From: Leucobacter sp. UCMA 4100
GTDB taxonomy: Bacteria > Actinomycetota > Actinomycetes > Actinomycetales > Microbacteriaceae
Reading direction: 5' to 3'
Assembly: GCF_027853335.1 (NCBI RefSeq)
Contig: NZ_JAFEUS010000002.1
Location: 1,162,514-1,226,513, forward strand
Length of the DNA stretch: 64,000 bases
Shown here: one piece after another, positions 42,569 to 52,480 of the stretch
Numbering within the stretch: the first letter of the stretch is position 1
Layout of the letters: every line of letters starts with the position of its first letter
Notes under the pieces: model-generated
The model's input: the letters and a program-made list of their open reading frames with translations, nothing else
Database searches by the model: none
Told to the model about the DNA's origin: nothing
Translations under genes and position numbers: made by a program

Positions 42569-44749
42569 TTAAAAGCCTGGAATGAGACGCACGAGCAGGT
42601 CGATGAGCCAGATGCCCACGAACGGGGTCACGACCCCGCCAAGCCCGTATACGGCGAGGTTGCGGCCAAGCACGCTCGAGGCGCTCCCCGAGCGGTACTT
42701 CACGCCCTTGAGCGCGAGGGGGATGAGAAAGACGATCACGATCGCGTTGAAGATAATCGCCGAGAGCACGGCCGAGGCCGGCGAGTTGAGGCCCATAATG
42801 TTCAGGGCACCGAGCTGCGGGAACACCCCCATGAAGATCGCCGGAATGATCGCAAAGTACTTCGCGAGGTCGTTTGCGATCGAGAAGGTCGTGAGCGCCC
42901 CACGAGTGATGAGGAGCTGCTTGCCGATGCGCACGATATCGATGAGCTTCGAAGGGTCTGAGTCGAGGTCAACCATGTTGCCCGCCTCTTTCGCCGCCGA
43001 GGTGCCCGAGTTCATCGCCACGCCCACGTCAGCCTGGGCGAGTGCCGGGGCGTCGTTCGTGCCGTCGCCCGTCATCGCGACGAGATGGCCGCCGTCTTGC
43101 TCCCGGCGAATGTAGTCAAGCTTGTCTTCGGGGGTTGCCTCGGCGAGCACGTCGTCGACCCCGGCCTCTGCGGCGATTGCCCTCGCGGTCAGCGGGTTAT
43201 CGCCCGTGATCATGACCGTGCGAATGCCCATCTCGCGCAGCTCGGCGAACTTCTCTGGCAAGCCCTCCTTCACGACGTCTTTGAGGTGAACGGCGCCGAG
43301 CACACGCCCCCGGCCCTGCGCATCGGTGACCGCCACCACGAGAGGCGTCGCGCCCGACTGCGAGATGCGCTCGACACAGGCCTCAAGCTCGGCGATGGCC
43401 TCGGGTGCGACACCCGAGGTTTCACTCGCGAGCCATGCGGTGATTGCCGATCCGGCACCCTTGCGAATCTGCGTGCCGTCGGGCAGGTCAAGACCCGACA
43501 TGCGCGTCTGCGCGGTGAAGGGCACAATCTCGCCCACGCCACTTCGATCAAGCGCCGCGCCCTGCCGCTCGGCGAGCTCGACAATCGAAACCCCCTCGGG
43601 GGTGGGGTCGGCGAGCGACGACTGAGCCGCGAGGTGCATGAGCTCGGTCTCGCGCACACCGTCAAGAGGCACGAAAGCACTCGCGCGGCGATTGCCGTAG
43701 GTGATCGTTCCGGTCTTGTCGAGCAGCAGGGTCGTCACGTCGCCCGCGGCCTCAACCGCCCTGCCCGACATGGCGAGCACGTTGCGCTGCACCAGACGGT
43801 CCATGCCCGCGATGCCGATCGCGCTGAGCAGCGCCCCAATGGTCGTCGGAATGAGGCAGACGAGCAGCGCGATGAGCACCGTCACGCTCACGGGCGCCGC
43901 GGCATACGAGGCGATCGGGTTGAGCGTCAACGCGACGATCACGAACACGATCGAGAGCGAAGCGAGCAAGATATTCAGCGCGATCTCGTTCGGGGTTTTC
44001 TGTCGGCTCGCACCCTCGACGAGCGAGATCATGCGGTCAACGAAGGTTTCACCCGGCTTCGACGTGATGCGCACAACGATGCGGTCAGAGAGCACCCTGG
44101 TGCCACCCGTCACCGCAGAGCGGTCACCGCCAGACTCACGCACAACCGGGGCCGACTCGCCCGTAATGGCCGACTCGTCAACCGAGGCGATGCCCCACAC
44201 GATGTCGCCGTCGCCGGGAATGAGCTCGCCCGTCTCGACCACGACCACGTCGCCCACACCGAGCTCGGCCGAAGAGAGGCTCTCGCGCGGCGCCTCAAGT
44301 GCCGCCGGATCCTGCGAGAAGTCGTAGCTCGTGACGCGCTCGGCAATCGTGCTCGTGCGGGTATTGCGCAGCGTCTCGGCCTGAGCCTTGCCACGACCCT
44401 CAGCGACCGACTCAGCGAGGTTTGCAAAGAGCACGGTGAGCCACAACCACGCAGCAATTGCCCCCGTGAACGCGACGGGCACAACGCTGCCGCCCGAATC
44501 AGCGGGCCCGCCCAGAAAGGGTTCGGCCACGGCGAGAAGCGTCGTGAGCACGGCGCCCACCCACACGAGGCACATGACCGGGTTGCCCAGCTGCGCCCGC
44601 GGGTGCAGCTTGCGAAGCGCCCCGGGAAGCGCCGCGCGCACGAGCGACCCCAGCCCGGCAGAACCGGGCTTCGCTTCACGCTCGGAGCCGGGCTCGGCCT
44701 GCTCGACGAGCGGGTTCGTATCGGCGTGATCCGCCGCGATCTGAGACAT
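42569..44749 (-). CDS. kdpB: KdpB P-type ATPase subunit
   Basis: This 726-aa ATPase has the phosphorylation site [12 protein letters not shown] (the D is phosphorylated), the TGES motif in AITGESAPV, the nucleotide-domain motif and [18 protein letters not shown] near the C-terminal third. About seven membrane helices are visible. It drives K+ uptake through KdpA. The start at ATG 44749 is two bases beyond the KdpA stop; the open frame runs upstream to 44989 but that region is KdpA coding. The first 50 residues are a variable soluble tail. Confidence 0.96.
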   Translation of the reverse strand: MSQIAADHADTNPLVEQAEPGSEREAKPGSAGLGSLVRAALPGALRKLHPRAQLGNPVMCLVWVGAVLTTLLAVAEPFLGGPADSGGSVVPVAFTGAIAAWLWLTVLFANLAESVAEGRGKAQAETLRNTRTSTIAERVTSYDFSQDPAALEAPRESLSSAELGVGDVVVVETGELIPGDGDIVWGIASVDESAITGESAPVVRESGGDRSAVTGGTRVLSDRIVVRITSKPGETFVDRMISLVEGASRQKTPNEIALNILLASLSIVFVIVALTLNPIASYAAAPVSVTVLIALLVCLIPTTIGALLSAIGIAGMDRLVQRNVLAMSGRAVEAAGDVTTLLLDKTGTITYGNRRASAFVPLDGVRETELMHLAAQSSLADPTPEGVSIVELAERQGAALDRSGVGEIVPFTAQTRMSGLDLPDGTQIRKGAGSAITAWLASETSGVAPEAIAELEACVERISQSGATPLVVAVTDAQGRGRVLGAVHLKDVVKEGLPEKFAELREMGIRTVMITGDNPLTARAIAAEAGVDDVLAEATPEDKLDYIRREQDGGHLVAMTGDGTNDAPALAQADVGVAMNSGTSAAKEAGNMVDLDSDPSKLIDIVRIGKQLLITRGALTTFSIANDLAKYFAIIPAIFMGVFPQLGALNIMGLNSPASAVLSAIIFNAIVIVFLIPLALKGVKYRSGSASSVLGRNLAVYGLGGVVTPFVGIWLIDLLVRLIPGF

Positions 44750-44751
44750 GG

Positions 44752-46425
44752 TTACATCAGCCCTTCTGCCAGGGGACCCAGCGCAAGAACAGGAAAGAAC
44801 GTGAGTGCGCTCACGAGAACCGTGACCGCGGTGAGCAGCCCAACAAACATGGGCCGGTGGGTTGGGAGCGTGCCAACGCCCGCGGGAACCCGGTCTTGCT
44901 CGGCGAGCGAGCCAGCGAGCGCCAGCACCAACACGATGGGCACGAAGCGGCCCAAGAGAATCACAACGCCAAGCGCCACCGTGAACCACGGGGTGTCGGC
45001 GCCAAGACCCGCGAAGGCCGAGCCGTTGTTGTTCGCGGCCGAGGTGAAGGCATAGAGCACCTCTGACATGCCGTGAATGCCCGGGTTCGCGATGGATCCC
45101 TCAGTCACCCCGTCGCGCACGCCAGGAATGGCGAAGCTGAGCGCCGTGCCCGTGAGCACGAGCGTGGGCATGACGAGAATGTAGAGGGCGGCGAGCTTCA
45201 TCTCGCGCGGCCCGATTTTCTTGCCGAGATACTCGGGGGTGCGGCCAATGAGGAGCCCAGAAATAAAGACCGCGATCACCGCCAGCACGAGTATCGCGTA
45301 CAGCCCCGAGCCGACGCCGCCGGGCGAGACCTCGCCGAGCATCATGTTGAGCATGGGGAGAATTCCGCCAAGCGCCGTGTACGAGTCGTGCATCGCGGCG
45401 ACCGCGCCGGTCGAGGTGCCCGTGCTCGTGGTCGAGAACAGCGTCGAGCCAATGATGCCGAGCCGCTGCTCTTTGCCCTCGAGCGCGGCCCCGGCGAGCT
45501 CAGGTGCCTGACCCATGCCGGCGTGCTCGAGCGCGGTGAGCGCCGCCCACGAGGCAAGGTACAGGAGCGCCATAACCGAGACGATCGCGGCCCCCTGGCG
45601 AGTGTCGCCCACCATGCGCCCGAACGTTCGGGGCAGCGAAAACGGAATGATCAGCATGAGCAGCACCTGCAACAGGTTCGTGAACGCGCTCGGGTTCTCG
45701 AAAGAGTGAGCAGAGTTCGCGTTGAAGAAGCCACCGCCGTTCGTGCCGAGCAACTTGATCGCCTCCTGCGAGGCGACAGGACCACCCGGAATCTCCTGCG
45801 TTGCCCCCGTGAGCGTCGTCACCTGCGTGAAACCAGCGAAGTTTTGCACCACCCCACCGATCATGAGCGCAATCGCAGCGAGCGTGGCAAGCGGCAGCAG
45901 AATGCGCACGACGCCACGGGTCAGGTCGACCCAAAAGTTGCCGATGGTGCCCGAACGCTTCAGCGCGAAGCCACGTACGAGCGCAATCGCGACCGCCATG
46001 CCGACGGCCGCCGAGACGAAGTTCTGCACCGCGAGCCCCGCGAACTGTACGGTGTAGCCGAGCGTGCTCTCTGGTGCATACGACTGCCAGTTCGTGTTGC
46101 CCACGAACGACGCCGCGGTGTTGAAGGCGAGTTGCTCAGAGGGCGCGTCGAGACCCAGGGCGTACGGGAGGAGCGGCTGCATGCGCTGTAACGCATACAC
46201 GAGCAGCAGCCCCACGGCCGAGAAGCTCAGCACGCCGCGCAGGTAAGCCTGCCAGCTCTGCTGCGACTCAGGCGCAACGCCGATCACCCTGTAGAACGCC
46301 CGCTCAACCTTCCAGTCGCGCTTCGACGTGTATGCCCACGCCATGTAATCGCCAAACGGCCTAAACGCCAGCACCAGCACGAGCGCGACGGTTGCGAGCG
46401 AAAGCAACGCATAAACCCAAAACAT
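44752..46425 (-). CDS. kdpA: KdpA potassium channel-like subunit
   Basis: This 557-aa subunit resembles a four-fold potassium channel. Selectivity-loop segments include [50 protein letters not shown] and [14 protein letters not shown]. About ten membrane helices are visible. It binds and passes K+ in the KdpFABC pump. The ATG overlaps the last base of the KdpF stop (TAATG). Full length. Confidence 0.96.
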   Translation of the reverse strand: MFWVYALLSLATVALVLVLAFRPFGDYMAWAYTSKRDWKVERAFYRVIGVAPESQQSWQAYLRGVLSFSAVGLLLVYALQRMQPLLPYALGLDAPSEQLAFNTAASFVGNTNWQSYAPESTLGYTVQFAGLAVQNFVSAAVGMAVAIALVRGFALKRSGTIGNFWVDLTRGVVRILLPLATLAAIALMIGGVVQNFAGFTQVTTLTGATQEIPGGPVASQEAIKLLGTNGGGFFNANSAHSFENPSAFTNLLQVLLMLIIPFSLPRTFGRMVGDTRQGAAIVSVMALLYLASWAALTALEHAGMGQAPELAGAALEGKEQRLGIIGSTLFSTTSTGTSTGAVAAMHDSYTALGGILPMLNMMLGEVSPGGVGSGLYAILVLAVIAVFISGLLIGRTPEYLGKKIGPREMKLAALYILVMPTLVLTGTALSFAIPGVRDGVTEGSIANPGIHGMSEVLYAFTSAANNNGSAFAGLGADTPWFTVALGVVILLGRFVPIVLVLALAGSLAEQDRVPAGVGTLPTHRPMFVGLLTAVTVLVSALTFFPVLALGPLAEGLM

Positions 46426-46514
46426 TAGAAACGCTCCGGATTCACGAGCGCGATCACGAGGTACACGAGCGCCGCGACGCCGAGCGCTGCGGCAATGATT
46501 TCAGCGACGATCAT
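46425..46514 (-). CDS. kdpF: KdpF small membrane subunit
   Basis: This 29-aa single-helix protein ([20 protein letters not shown], then IALVNPERF) matches KdpF in size, position and the end motif, in which a short tail after the helix carries a PERF-like sequence. It is inserted in KdpA/KdpB and stabilises the complex. Its stop overlaps the KdpA start, and its ATG overlaps the stop of an upstream 31-aa ORF as ATGA. Confidence 0.9.
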   Translation of the reverse strand: MIVAEIIAAALGVAALVYLVIALVNPERF

Positions 46515-46606
46515 AACTTCGAGACCGCCCTTCCGAGTAGCCCGAGCACGCCAAAGAGGGCGACCACCCCGAGCACAAAGACCACGTCAAGCACGACCGT
46601 CTCCAT
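46511..46606 (-). CDS. 31-aa membrane microprotein upstream of kdpF
   Basis: This short ORF starts at ATG 46606 after AGGTG and encodes METVVLDVVFVLGVVALFGV followed by [11 protein letters not shown]. That is one hydrophobic helix with a basic C-terminal end (GRAVSKL), so the tail is probably cytoplasmic. It overlaps the kdpF ATG as ATGA, which points to real coupled translation. It is not KdpF itself, since that follows. It could be an extra small subunit, a regulator of the pump or a leader peptide. I do not recognise a family. Confidence 0.65.
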   Translation of the reverse strand: METVVLDVVFVLGVVALFGVLGLLGRAVSKL

Positions 46607-46982
46607 TCGAACACCTGCGGCAGCGAAACCCGCATGCCGCGCGCCCCAACCGGCGCACCCCTAATGAAGCACCCGGCAGCCTCCGCCGCCAGGCCTCCTA
46701 ACGGAACCCATACGGCTTTGACGCGACGTGCCGGGAAACGCTAACGGGTTCGTGACGGGGGTGTGCTCTCGGCGGGTGTCGCGGCAGGGGCTCTGTGTTT
46801 CGGCGGGGGGTCGCTGTTTCGGGCCGGTGCGCGCTGTTTTCCGGTTCACTTGACGAAAAGCAGGGTGTTTTCGCCTCAACACCCTGCTTTTCGTCAAGTA
46901 GACCGCGAAAGGGCCGACAAGCAGCCGAACGCTGGGCCCCGAACGCCCCGCACCCGCAGCCCCGAACGCCCCGCACCCCGCC
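46607..46982. other. Kdp upstream region with palindromic repeat
   Basis: This 376-bp region lies between the kdp operon start and the end of the DUF6320 gene. It should hold the kdp promoter and KdpE sites, but I see no clear -35/-10 pair. It contains the third family-1 palindrome (46848-46899). G-rich and C-rich patches elsewhere show no gene. Confidence 0.55.
46848..46899. repeat. Long palindromic repeat, family 1, copy 3
   Basis: 22-bp perfect arms (46848-46869 and 46878-46899) flank an 8-nt loop (TTCGCCTC). The core is identical to copies 1 and 2. It lies downstream of the DUF6320 gene and upstream of kdp. Confidence 0.9.
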
Positions 46983-47675
46983 CTACACGTTCAGCCGCTT
47001 CTTCAGCTCGTGCCGCACCTCGGCGCCTCGCGTAGTTTGCAGGAGGGCGAGGGTGATGACGCTCAGCGATCCGCAGATGAGCGATGGAATCGACGTGCTG
47101 ACCCAGCCGAGCACCAAGAAGACGATGGGCGCGAGGCCGAGCAACACCGTGACGACGGTGTAGAGAATGTGGTCACCCACCTCGATGCGGGTGAGTTGCA
47201 CCGTGATCATGAGCGCGAGAATCGACGATCCGCACACGATCGGGATCGTGAAACTGAGCGACCATCCGTGCCAGCCTGTCAGGTAGTCCCAGTAGACGCT
47301 CATGGCGCTGACGATCACGACGAGGTACAGGGTGCCCTTCGCGAGGTTGTGGCGTTTGCGCACCGCCATGATGGTGACGAGCCACAGGGTCACGATGGCG
47401 AGCCACACGATGCGCAGCGCGCCCGGCGCTCCCTGCTGCCCACTGAAGAGCAGTTGCGCGGCGAGCGAGAGCACGATCATCGCGAGCGACGTGAGGAAGA
47501 GGGCGCGAAACAGGCGCCGGCGCGAGAAGGCGAGTGGAATCGAGGGCAGCGGATCGGGCCTCGCCACAGCCACGCCAGAGGCCCCGGCCCCACCCGCAGC
47601 GGCGTCAGCCCCGCACAGCGGGCACCTCGCCCACGCGCCCTCGAGCTGCACAGCGCACTCGTCGCATCCCGTCAC
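46983..47675 (-). CDS. DUF6320-like zinc-ribbon membrane protein
   Basis: This 230-aa protein opens with a zinc-ribbon pattern (C4-D-E-C7 and C18-P-L-C21) and continues with six or seven hydrophobic helices (from about 55 to 215) and a basic tail. I recognise the layout as DUF6320-like. It is the third gene of a coupled operon: its ATG overlaps the stop of the acyltransferase-like gene as ATGA. The function is unknown. The partner genes point to an acyl-transfer process at the membrane. Confidence 0.7.
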   Translation of the reverse strand: MTGCDECAVQLEGAWARCPLCGADAAAGGAGASGVAVARPDPLPSIPLAFSRRRLFRALFLTSLAMIVLSLAAQLLFSGQQGAPGALRIVWLAIVTLWLVTIMAVRKRHNLAKGTLYLVVIVSAMSVYWDYLTGWHGWSLSFTIPIVCGSSILALMITVQLTRIEVGDHILYTVVTVLLGLAPIVFLVLGWVSTSIPSLICGSLSVITLALLQTTRGAEVRHELKKRLNV

Positions 47676-49084
47676 GGGGCCACCACCGCCCGCTGCTGCT
47701 CGTCGAGCTCCTGCTCGGTGACGCGGGTCGCCGCGACCGTGACGTGCACGCCCGCCTCGGTGAGGCGCCTGGCGAACTCGCGCACGTGGTCGGTCTCGAC
47801 GAAGGGCGAGGTGAAGCTGATGGTGAGCTCGCCCGCGTGCGACATGGCGCAGAACTGGGGGCGCACCGAGGCGACGTGAAAGAGCATGCGGCCAACGTGG
47901 GCCTCGGCTTGGCCAGGCAGGCGCACGTTGCCGAGGTTCGACAGGGCGACGGTGAGGCCGCGGTTATTGGCGCGGTTAATCTGTCGCAGGATCACGTTCT
48001 TGAGCGCCCGCGGAACGATGCGCAACAGCGCCATGCGCTCGAACGCGATGAGCTTTTGCACCTTCGCCTCGAGCGCCTCGCGGGTGGCCTGCGGCCTGAA
48101 CTGCTCGTCGAGGTCGCGGCAGATCGAGCCAATGTCGTCTAGTCCCTCGCCGAAGCGGTGCTCGACGCGCACGGTGGCGAAGAAGTTGCGGGCCGAGGTC
48201 GACGGGAAGTGCTGGCGCAGGTTCACGGGAATCGAGACCCCCATCGTGCGGGCCTTGCCGAGCCCGCCAGAGGCCCGGTTGACCGAGTCGAGCAGCAGCG
48301 CCGTGAGGTACATCGTGAGCGAGACGCCCTCGGCCTTGGCGAGCGCGATCACCTCGCCGGCGGGAGCCGTGAGCTCGACGAGTCTCGTGCGGTTGTCGGG
48401 CGTGCGCGTTCCCCGCACTCGGTATACGCGGCCGCCCTTCGGCCGAAGCGCGCCCTTCGCCTCGCGCAGGGCGTAGCGTGCGGCCCCGTCGCCGCTCTGC
48501 GGCTTGGGCTCGTCGCCGGCGGCCCGCTTGCCGGCAAAGTGTTCTGAGAAGCTGTCGGCCACGAGCTCGTGCATGGGTTCGGGGGCGGGAATGCCCCGCG
48601 CCACTGGCGATCCCCAGCCCTGGTCGATCTCGAGCTTCGGGCCGCCTGGCGTGCCCGCGGCCTCCGGCGAGCGCAGCCACACGTACTCTTCGACGAGGTC
48701 GCTCAAGAACCAGAGCGCCCCCGTGCCGTCAGAGAGCGCGTGAAAAATCTCGAGCATGATGCGCTTGCGGTGGTAGATGACGCGAAAGAGCAGCGCCCGC
48801 TTGTCATCGAAGTAAATGGGGGCGCAGGTGTGCTGGCTCTCCGGCCGCACTCTGGGCCGCAGATCGCTGTCTTGCAGGTAGTACCAGAAGATGCCGCTGC
48901 GCAGCACCGAGTGATACAGCGGGTAGCGGTCGAACGTCGTGTCGAGGGCGCGCTGCAAGAGCTCAGGATCAACCTCGTGATCGACCTCTGCGCTCACCCG
49001 AAACACCTTGGGGTCGACATCGCTTCGAGCCGCGAGAAAAATGTTCGAGGCGTTGTCGAGCCTCACCCACGCCCGGCGGTTCAC
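47672..49084 (-). CDS. Condensation-domain-like (alcohol) acyltransferase
   Basis: This 470-aa protein has the HxxxDG active-site motif as HALSDG (H115, D119, G120), in the context IMLEIFHALSDGTGALWFL. It then has a second half with LRQHFPSTSARNFFATV, as in the chloramphenicol-acetyltransferase/condensation superfamily. It resembles AATase-type and wax-ester-type transferases rather than a peptide synthetase, because no carrier or adenylation gene is near. It is coupled on both sides by ATGA overlaps with a lipase-like hydrolase and a DUF6320 protein. Confidence 0.78.
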   Translation of the reverse strand: MNRRAWVRLDNASNIFLAARSDVDPKVFRVSAEVDHEVDPELLQRALDTTFDRYPLYHSVLRSGIFWYYLQDSDLRPRVRPESQHTCAPIYFDDKRALLFRVIYHRKRIMLEIFHALSDGTGALWFLSDLVEEYVWLRSPEAAGTPGGPKLEIDQGWGSPVARGIPAPEPMHELVADSFSEHFAGKRAAGDEPKPQSGDGAARYALREAKGALRPKGGRVYRVRGTRTPDNRTRLVELTAPAGEVIALAKAEGVSLTMYLTALLLDSVNRASGGLGKARTMGVSIPVNLRQHFPSTSARNFFATVRVEHRFGEGLDDIGSICRDLDEQFRPQATREALEAKVQKLIAFERMALLRIVPRALKNVILRQINRANNRGLTVALSNLGNVRLPGQAEAHVGRMLFHVASVRPQFCAMSHAGELTISFTSPFVETDHVREFARRLTEAGVHVTVAATRVTEQELDEQQRAVVAP

Positions 49085-50100
49085 GCGCCTCCCGCTTCGC
49101 CGCCCGGCCCTCTGAGCCCGGCGTCAAGAAACTCGGTGATTACCTCGTAGCCCTCGCGCAGCGAACGCGAGAAGCGCGGCAGAGTGATGAACCCGTGTAG
49201 CGCCCCCTCGACCCGGTGCACGCGCACGTCATTGCCCGCGGCGGCGAGCGCCTCGGCGTAAGCCTCACCCTCGTCGCGCAAGAGATCGAGCCCGGCCGAG
49301 AGCAGCAGCGTCTTGGGCTGGCTGGAAAAATCGGTCGCGAGCAGCGGGGCCACTCGGGCGCTGCGCTGATCCGCCTCGATGGGCGCGTAGAGGTCAAGAT
49401 AGTCCTGCACCTCGGTATTCGTGAGCCGGTAGTCGTCGCCGAGGTTGCGCACCGAGGCAAACGGCGAGGTGTGCGGATCGTGATCCCAGTGCGTCACCGG
49501 GTACAGCAAGATTTGTCGCGCGGCACCGGGCTCGCCGCTGTCGCGCAGCTGCTGCGAGACCACGGCCGCGAGATTCGCCCCGGCCGAATCGCCCACGAGC
49601 ACGATCTGCTCGGGGGTCTCGGCGCCCACGAGTTCTGGGTCGGCAAGCACGAGCCTCGTGATGCGCAGGCAGTCTTCAAGGCCCGCCGGAAACGGGTGCT
49701 CAGGCGCCAGCCGGTAGTCAACCGAGGCGACGATGCAGCCGGTGAGCTCGGCCATCGTCGCGCACGAGGGGCTGTAGCTCTCGATATCGCCCGTGACCCA
49801 GCCGCCGCCATGGAAGAAGAGGAGCACCTCGTCGCGCGTGAGCTCCTTCGGAACGAAGATGCGCAGCGGAATCTCGTGGGTGCCATCGGCCGAAACAAGC
49901 TCGCGGTCGAGCGCCTGATACTTGGCCCCGGGCCGCGAGGCGAGGCGGCGCTGGAACCGGCGCACCTTCTCGTAGTCTTCACGCATGTTGAGCCGGGGCG
50001 CGGCGAACGGCTTCAGCACGGCGCTCAGCAGCGGCCGCTCGGGGCGGTCTGGCCGTTCGCCTGGCTCGGTGCCACTCTCGGGCTCGTCGGTATGCGTCAT
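49081..50100 (-). CDS. HSL-family alpha/beta hydrolase
   Basis: This 339-aa hormone-sensitive-lipase-type esterase has the oxyanion motif FFHGGGWVTGD (about 103-113) and the nucleophile serine in VGDSAGANLAA (about 177-187). The acid and base are likely in LRDEGEAYAE and LHGFITL. An Arg-rich stretch (FQRRLASRPGAKYQAL) precedes the domain. It is the first gene of the coupled operon with an acyltransferase and a DUF6320 protein. It hydrolyses a small ester or acyl group; the substrate is unknown. Confidence 0.87.
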   Translation of the reverse strand: MTHTDEPESGTEPGERPDRPERPLLSAVLKPFAAPRLNMREDYEKVRRFQRRLASRPGAKYQALDRELVSADGTHEIPLRIFVPKELTRDEVLLFFHGGGWVTGDIESYSPSCATMAELTGCIVASVDYRLAPEHPFPAGLEDCLRITRLVLADPELVGAETPEQIVLVGDSAGANLAAVVSQQLRDSGEPGAARQILLYPVTHWDHDPHTSPFASVRNLGDDYRLTNTEVQDYLDLYAPIEADQRSARVAPLLATDFSSQPKTLLLSAGLDLLRDEGEAYAEALAAAGNDVRVHRVEGALHGFITLPRFSRSLREGYEVITEFLDAGLRGPGGEAGGA

Positions 50101-50148
50101 GGCTTAAGCATAGGGGGCGAAGGTTGGTGGCAGCCCGCCACCGGCTCT

Positions 50149-50200
50149 ACTTGACGAAAAGCAGGGTGTGAGAGCGAAAACACCCTGCTTTTCGTCAAGT
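50149..50200. repeat. Long palindromic repeat, family 1, copy 4
   Basis: 20-bp perfect arms (50149-50168 and 50181-50200) flank a 12-nt loop (TGAGAGCGAAAA). It lies between divergent gene starts (50100 minus, 50347 plus), where a transcription terminator would not be expected. Confidence 0.88.
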
Positions 50201-50346
50201 GGGCGCGAAAAACGCAGGCAAGCAGCGCCTCACCGACGCGTCGCAGGCCGCCGGGCAGCGAGAGCCCGCTCGCGCAGCAATCCATTGACATTGGCGCCCT
50301 TTTCGGTGATGATGGCGGCAGGGTTCACTGCACAAAGGGGTTACCA

Positions 50347-52362
50347 GTGTCTGCTCGTTTCAGAATGCCCGGTTCGCGACGATTCTCGGGGCAAACCAAC
50401 TTCACGTCGACAGTCGCTCACGCTCGAAACCGGCTTGCCGTAGCCGCCGCGATGGTGCTCGCCCTCGCCCTGTGGTGCATCGGCCTCGGGGCCGCGTTAC
50501 CTGCCCATGCAGCGGTCACGGGTGAGGTGACCGACGTCACCATGTCGACCAGCACGCTCAGCAACGGACAGGGCGGCGAGGTCTGTTTCAGCTTCACCTT
50601 CCCGGCGGGCAGCGACGCCGACGATACCGTCACGCTGCAGGCACCGGAAGATTTCACCCTGTCAGCTCCCAGCGCATTCCCCTCGGGGCAACCGATTTAC
50701 GGCCCGGGCGACGTGGTTCTCGCACACGTCACAGTGACCGCGACAACCGTCACGATCACTCGAGTGCCGAACGCTGCTTCGTGGGGAGCCATCGAGACAA
50801 CGGCCAAACCCTGCGCGCGTTTTACCTACACTGGAGACATTCAAGCAGGCCAAACCAGGCCGGTGGAGTGGGTCGCAGACAATCAGACTTTCCCGAAGGA
50901 AATCGAGGGCGCGCCGATCGTTCCCGCGACCTACGCTCCCAGAAAAAGTGGGGTGTTCTTCTTCACGAGCGAGGGCGAGCCGCGCATTCGCTGGACATAC
51001 ATGTCGCCGATCGGGCCCGAACCGGCGGGCGCGGTCACCCTGCACGACGACATCGGAGCCGGGCAAGCACTCGACTGCTCGACGATCTCGGGCTCGATCC
51101 GCTGGTGGGATCAGTCGTACCCAGAGGGCAAAGATGGGTTCACCGGAGATTATGTCTCATGGGTCAGCGACACCTACAGCTGTAACCCGGGCTCCGGCTT
51201 CGAGGGCGTTCTTGCCCCACAGATTCCCGCCCCCGAGCCGGGCGGCAACCCGAGCAGCGAGGGAGGAGCCGGAACCGAGCGCATCGCGTACATCAACCTT
51301 TCGTACGAAACCGTGGTGACTGACTTCTCGCTCGCGAGCGGTGCCGGCTGGTCAAACTCAATGGTGTTCAAGGGGCAACGAACGCCAACAGACCTGAGAA
51401 ACAAAACGGTGGCCTTTCCGGGCAGCGCTAACGGCAACCGGGCCATTGAGGTGAGCAAAACCGTCACCGGCTACACAAGCGATCTCGACCCGGCCGATAC
51501 CTACCGCCTGAAGGTGACGTGCCTCGACAGCGGCGGGCAGCCGGTGAGCGTCACTCCGTCTGACGAGGTGTTGGTGACGGCGGGCGAAACCCAAACCGTG
51601 TACGCGGCAATCGGTTCAACCTGCAGCGTCACCGAGCCCGACCCTGGCGATGCCGTCGCCGAGTACTCGCAAGAGGTGACCATCACTCACGTGCTCGAAG
51701 ACACCTTCGCGCTCTCGGTCACGAACGACTTCCCGACGCCGATGCGCGACCTCACCGTCACCAAACACGTCACCGGACACCTCGAGAGCGCCGAGGGCAA
51801 AACCTTCATCCTCACCGTCGACTGCCGAGCCGAAGAGGTCTCAGCCGACACGTTCCCGCAAGACATCGAGCTGGCCGCAGAGCAAAGCACCACCATCGAA
51901 GCACCCGCGGGAACCCACTGCGACGTCACCGAGTCAGACGCCCAGGGGGCAACCGGCACCGCCTCAGAGGGCGTCTCGATCACCACGAACCCCGACAGCA
52001 CCTTCGCGCTCTCGGTCACAAACGACTTCGCGACGCCCGACCCGGAACCCGAGCCGAAGCCAGACCCTGATCCAGATCCAGATCCAGATCCAGATCCAGA
52101 TCCAGAGCCGAAGCCAAAGCCCGACGATCAGACACCAGGCAAAGATGGCCCGGGCACCACGAAGCCGGCCCCGAACGACCAGACAACGCCCGTCGCCAAG
52201 CCTGCCCCGAAGGGTCCCGCCAAGGGGCAACTCGCCGCGACCGGCACGGGCGAGAACGCCCTCGCGCTCATCGCCGCGAGCGGATTCATCGCGCTTCTCG
52301 CCGCGACGGCGCTCTTCGCGGCCGGCTCGATCTCCCGCCGCAGGCAGCACGCCGAACACTAG
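50347..52362 (+). CDS. Sortase-anchored surface protein with DUF5979-like repeats
   Basis: This 671-aa protein starts at GTG 50347 after AAAGGGG. It has a long signal peptide (about 1-56, cleaved near AHA/AV), an N-terminal adhesin-type beta region (about 57-340) and two DUF5979-like repeats (VSKTVTGY... about 360-470 and VTKHVTGH... about 470-570). A Pro/Asp/Glu/Lys wall-spanning stretch follows, then LAATG (629-633), a hydrophobic helix and RRRQ. LAxTG is the sorting signal of class E sortases in high-G/C actinobacteria. It is probably an adhesin or pilus-like surface protein. Confidence 0.85.
   Translation: MSARFRMPGSRRFSGQTNFTSTVAHARNRLAVAAAMVLALALWCIGLGAALPAHAAVTGEVTDVTMSTSTLSNGQGGEVCFSFTFPAGSDADDTVTLQAPEDFTLSAPSAFPSGQPIYGPGDVVLAHVTVTATTVTITRVPNAASWGAIETTAKPCARFTYTGDIQAGQTRPVEWVADNQTFPKEIEGAPIVPATYAPRKSGVFFFTSEGEPRIRWTYMSPIGPEPAGAVTLHDDIGAGQALDCSTISGSIRWWDQSYPEGKDGFTGDYVSWVSDTYSCNPGSGFEGVLAPQIPAPEPGGNPSSEGGAGTERIAYINLSYETVVTDFSLASGAGWSNSMVFKGQRTPTDLRNKTVAFPGSANGNRAIEVSKTVTGYTSDLDPADTYRLKVTCLDSGGQPVSVTPSDEVLVTAGETQTVYAAIGSTCSVTEPDPGDAVAEYSQEVTITHVLEDTFALSVTNDFPTPMRDLTVTKHVTGHLESAEGKTFILTVDCRAEEVSADTFPQDIELAAEQSTTIEAPAGTHCDVTESDAQGATGTASEGVSITTNPDSTFALSVTNDFATPDPEPEPKPDPDPDPDPDPDPDPEPKPKPDDQTPGKDGPGTTKPAPNDQTTPVAKPAPKGPAKGQLAATGTGENALALIAASGFIALLAATALFAAGSISRRRQHAEH
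52069..52104 (+). repeat. Hexanucleotide repeat (GATCCA)6
   Basis: Six perfect GATCCA units encode Asp-Pro pairs in the wall-spanning region of the surface protein. Because the unit is 6 bp, slippage changes length by two residues without a frameshift. Length variation between strains is likely. Confidence 0.85.
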
Positions 52363-52411
52363 CGGGCAGTTCGAAGGCGAGTGGGCAGCGTCGGGACGGC
52401 ACCATACGCAT

Positions 52412-52465
52412 GAGGCGGATCGCGCGAGCAACCGGTGAACCCGGTGACTCGCGGCGATCCGCCTC
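52412..52465. terminator. Bidirectional terminator-like hairpin
   Basis: GAGGCGGATCGC (52412-52423) pairs with GCGATCCGCCTC (52454-52465), with partly paired CGAG/CTCG and ACCGG/CCGGT inside. It lies between the convergent surface-protein and monooxygenase genes. Confidence 0.6.
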
Positions 52466-52480
52466 TCTCAATTGCGTGCG

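Noticed and set aside
43085-45055. A 656-codon open frame on the plus strand opposite kdpB/kdpA
   Set aside because: It is rich in Arg, His and Glu without any family motif and mirrors complete KdpB/KdpA genes. Long antisense frames are common in such G/C-rich DNA.
50149-50200. Intrinsic terminator
   Set aside because: It lies between two divergent gene starts and lacks a T-run, so it is listed as a repeat.
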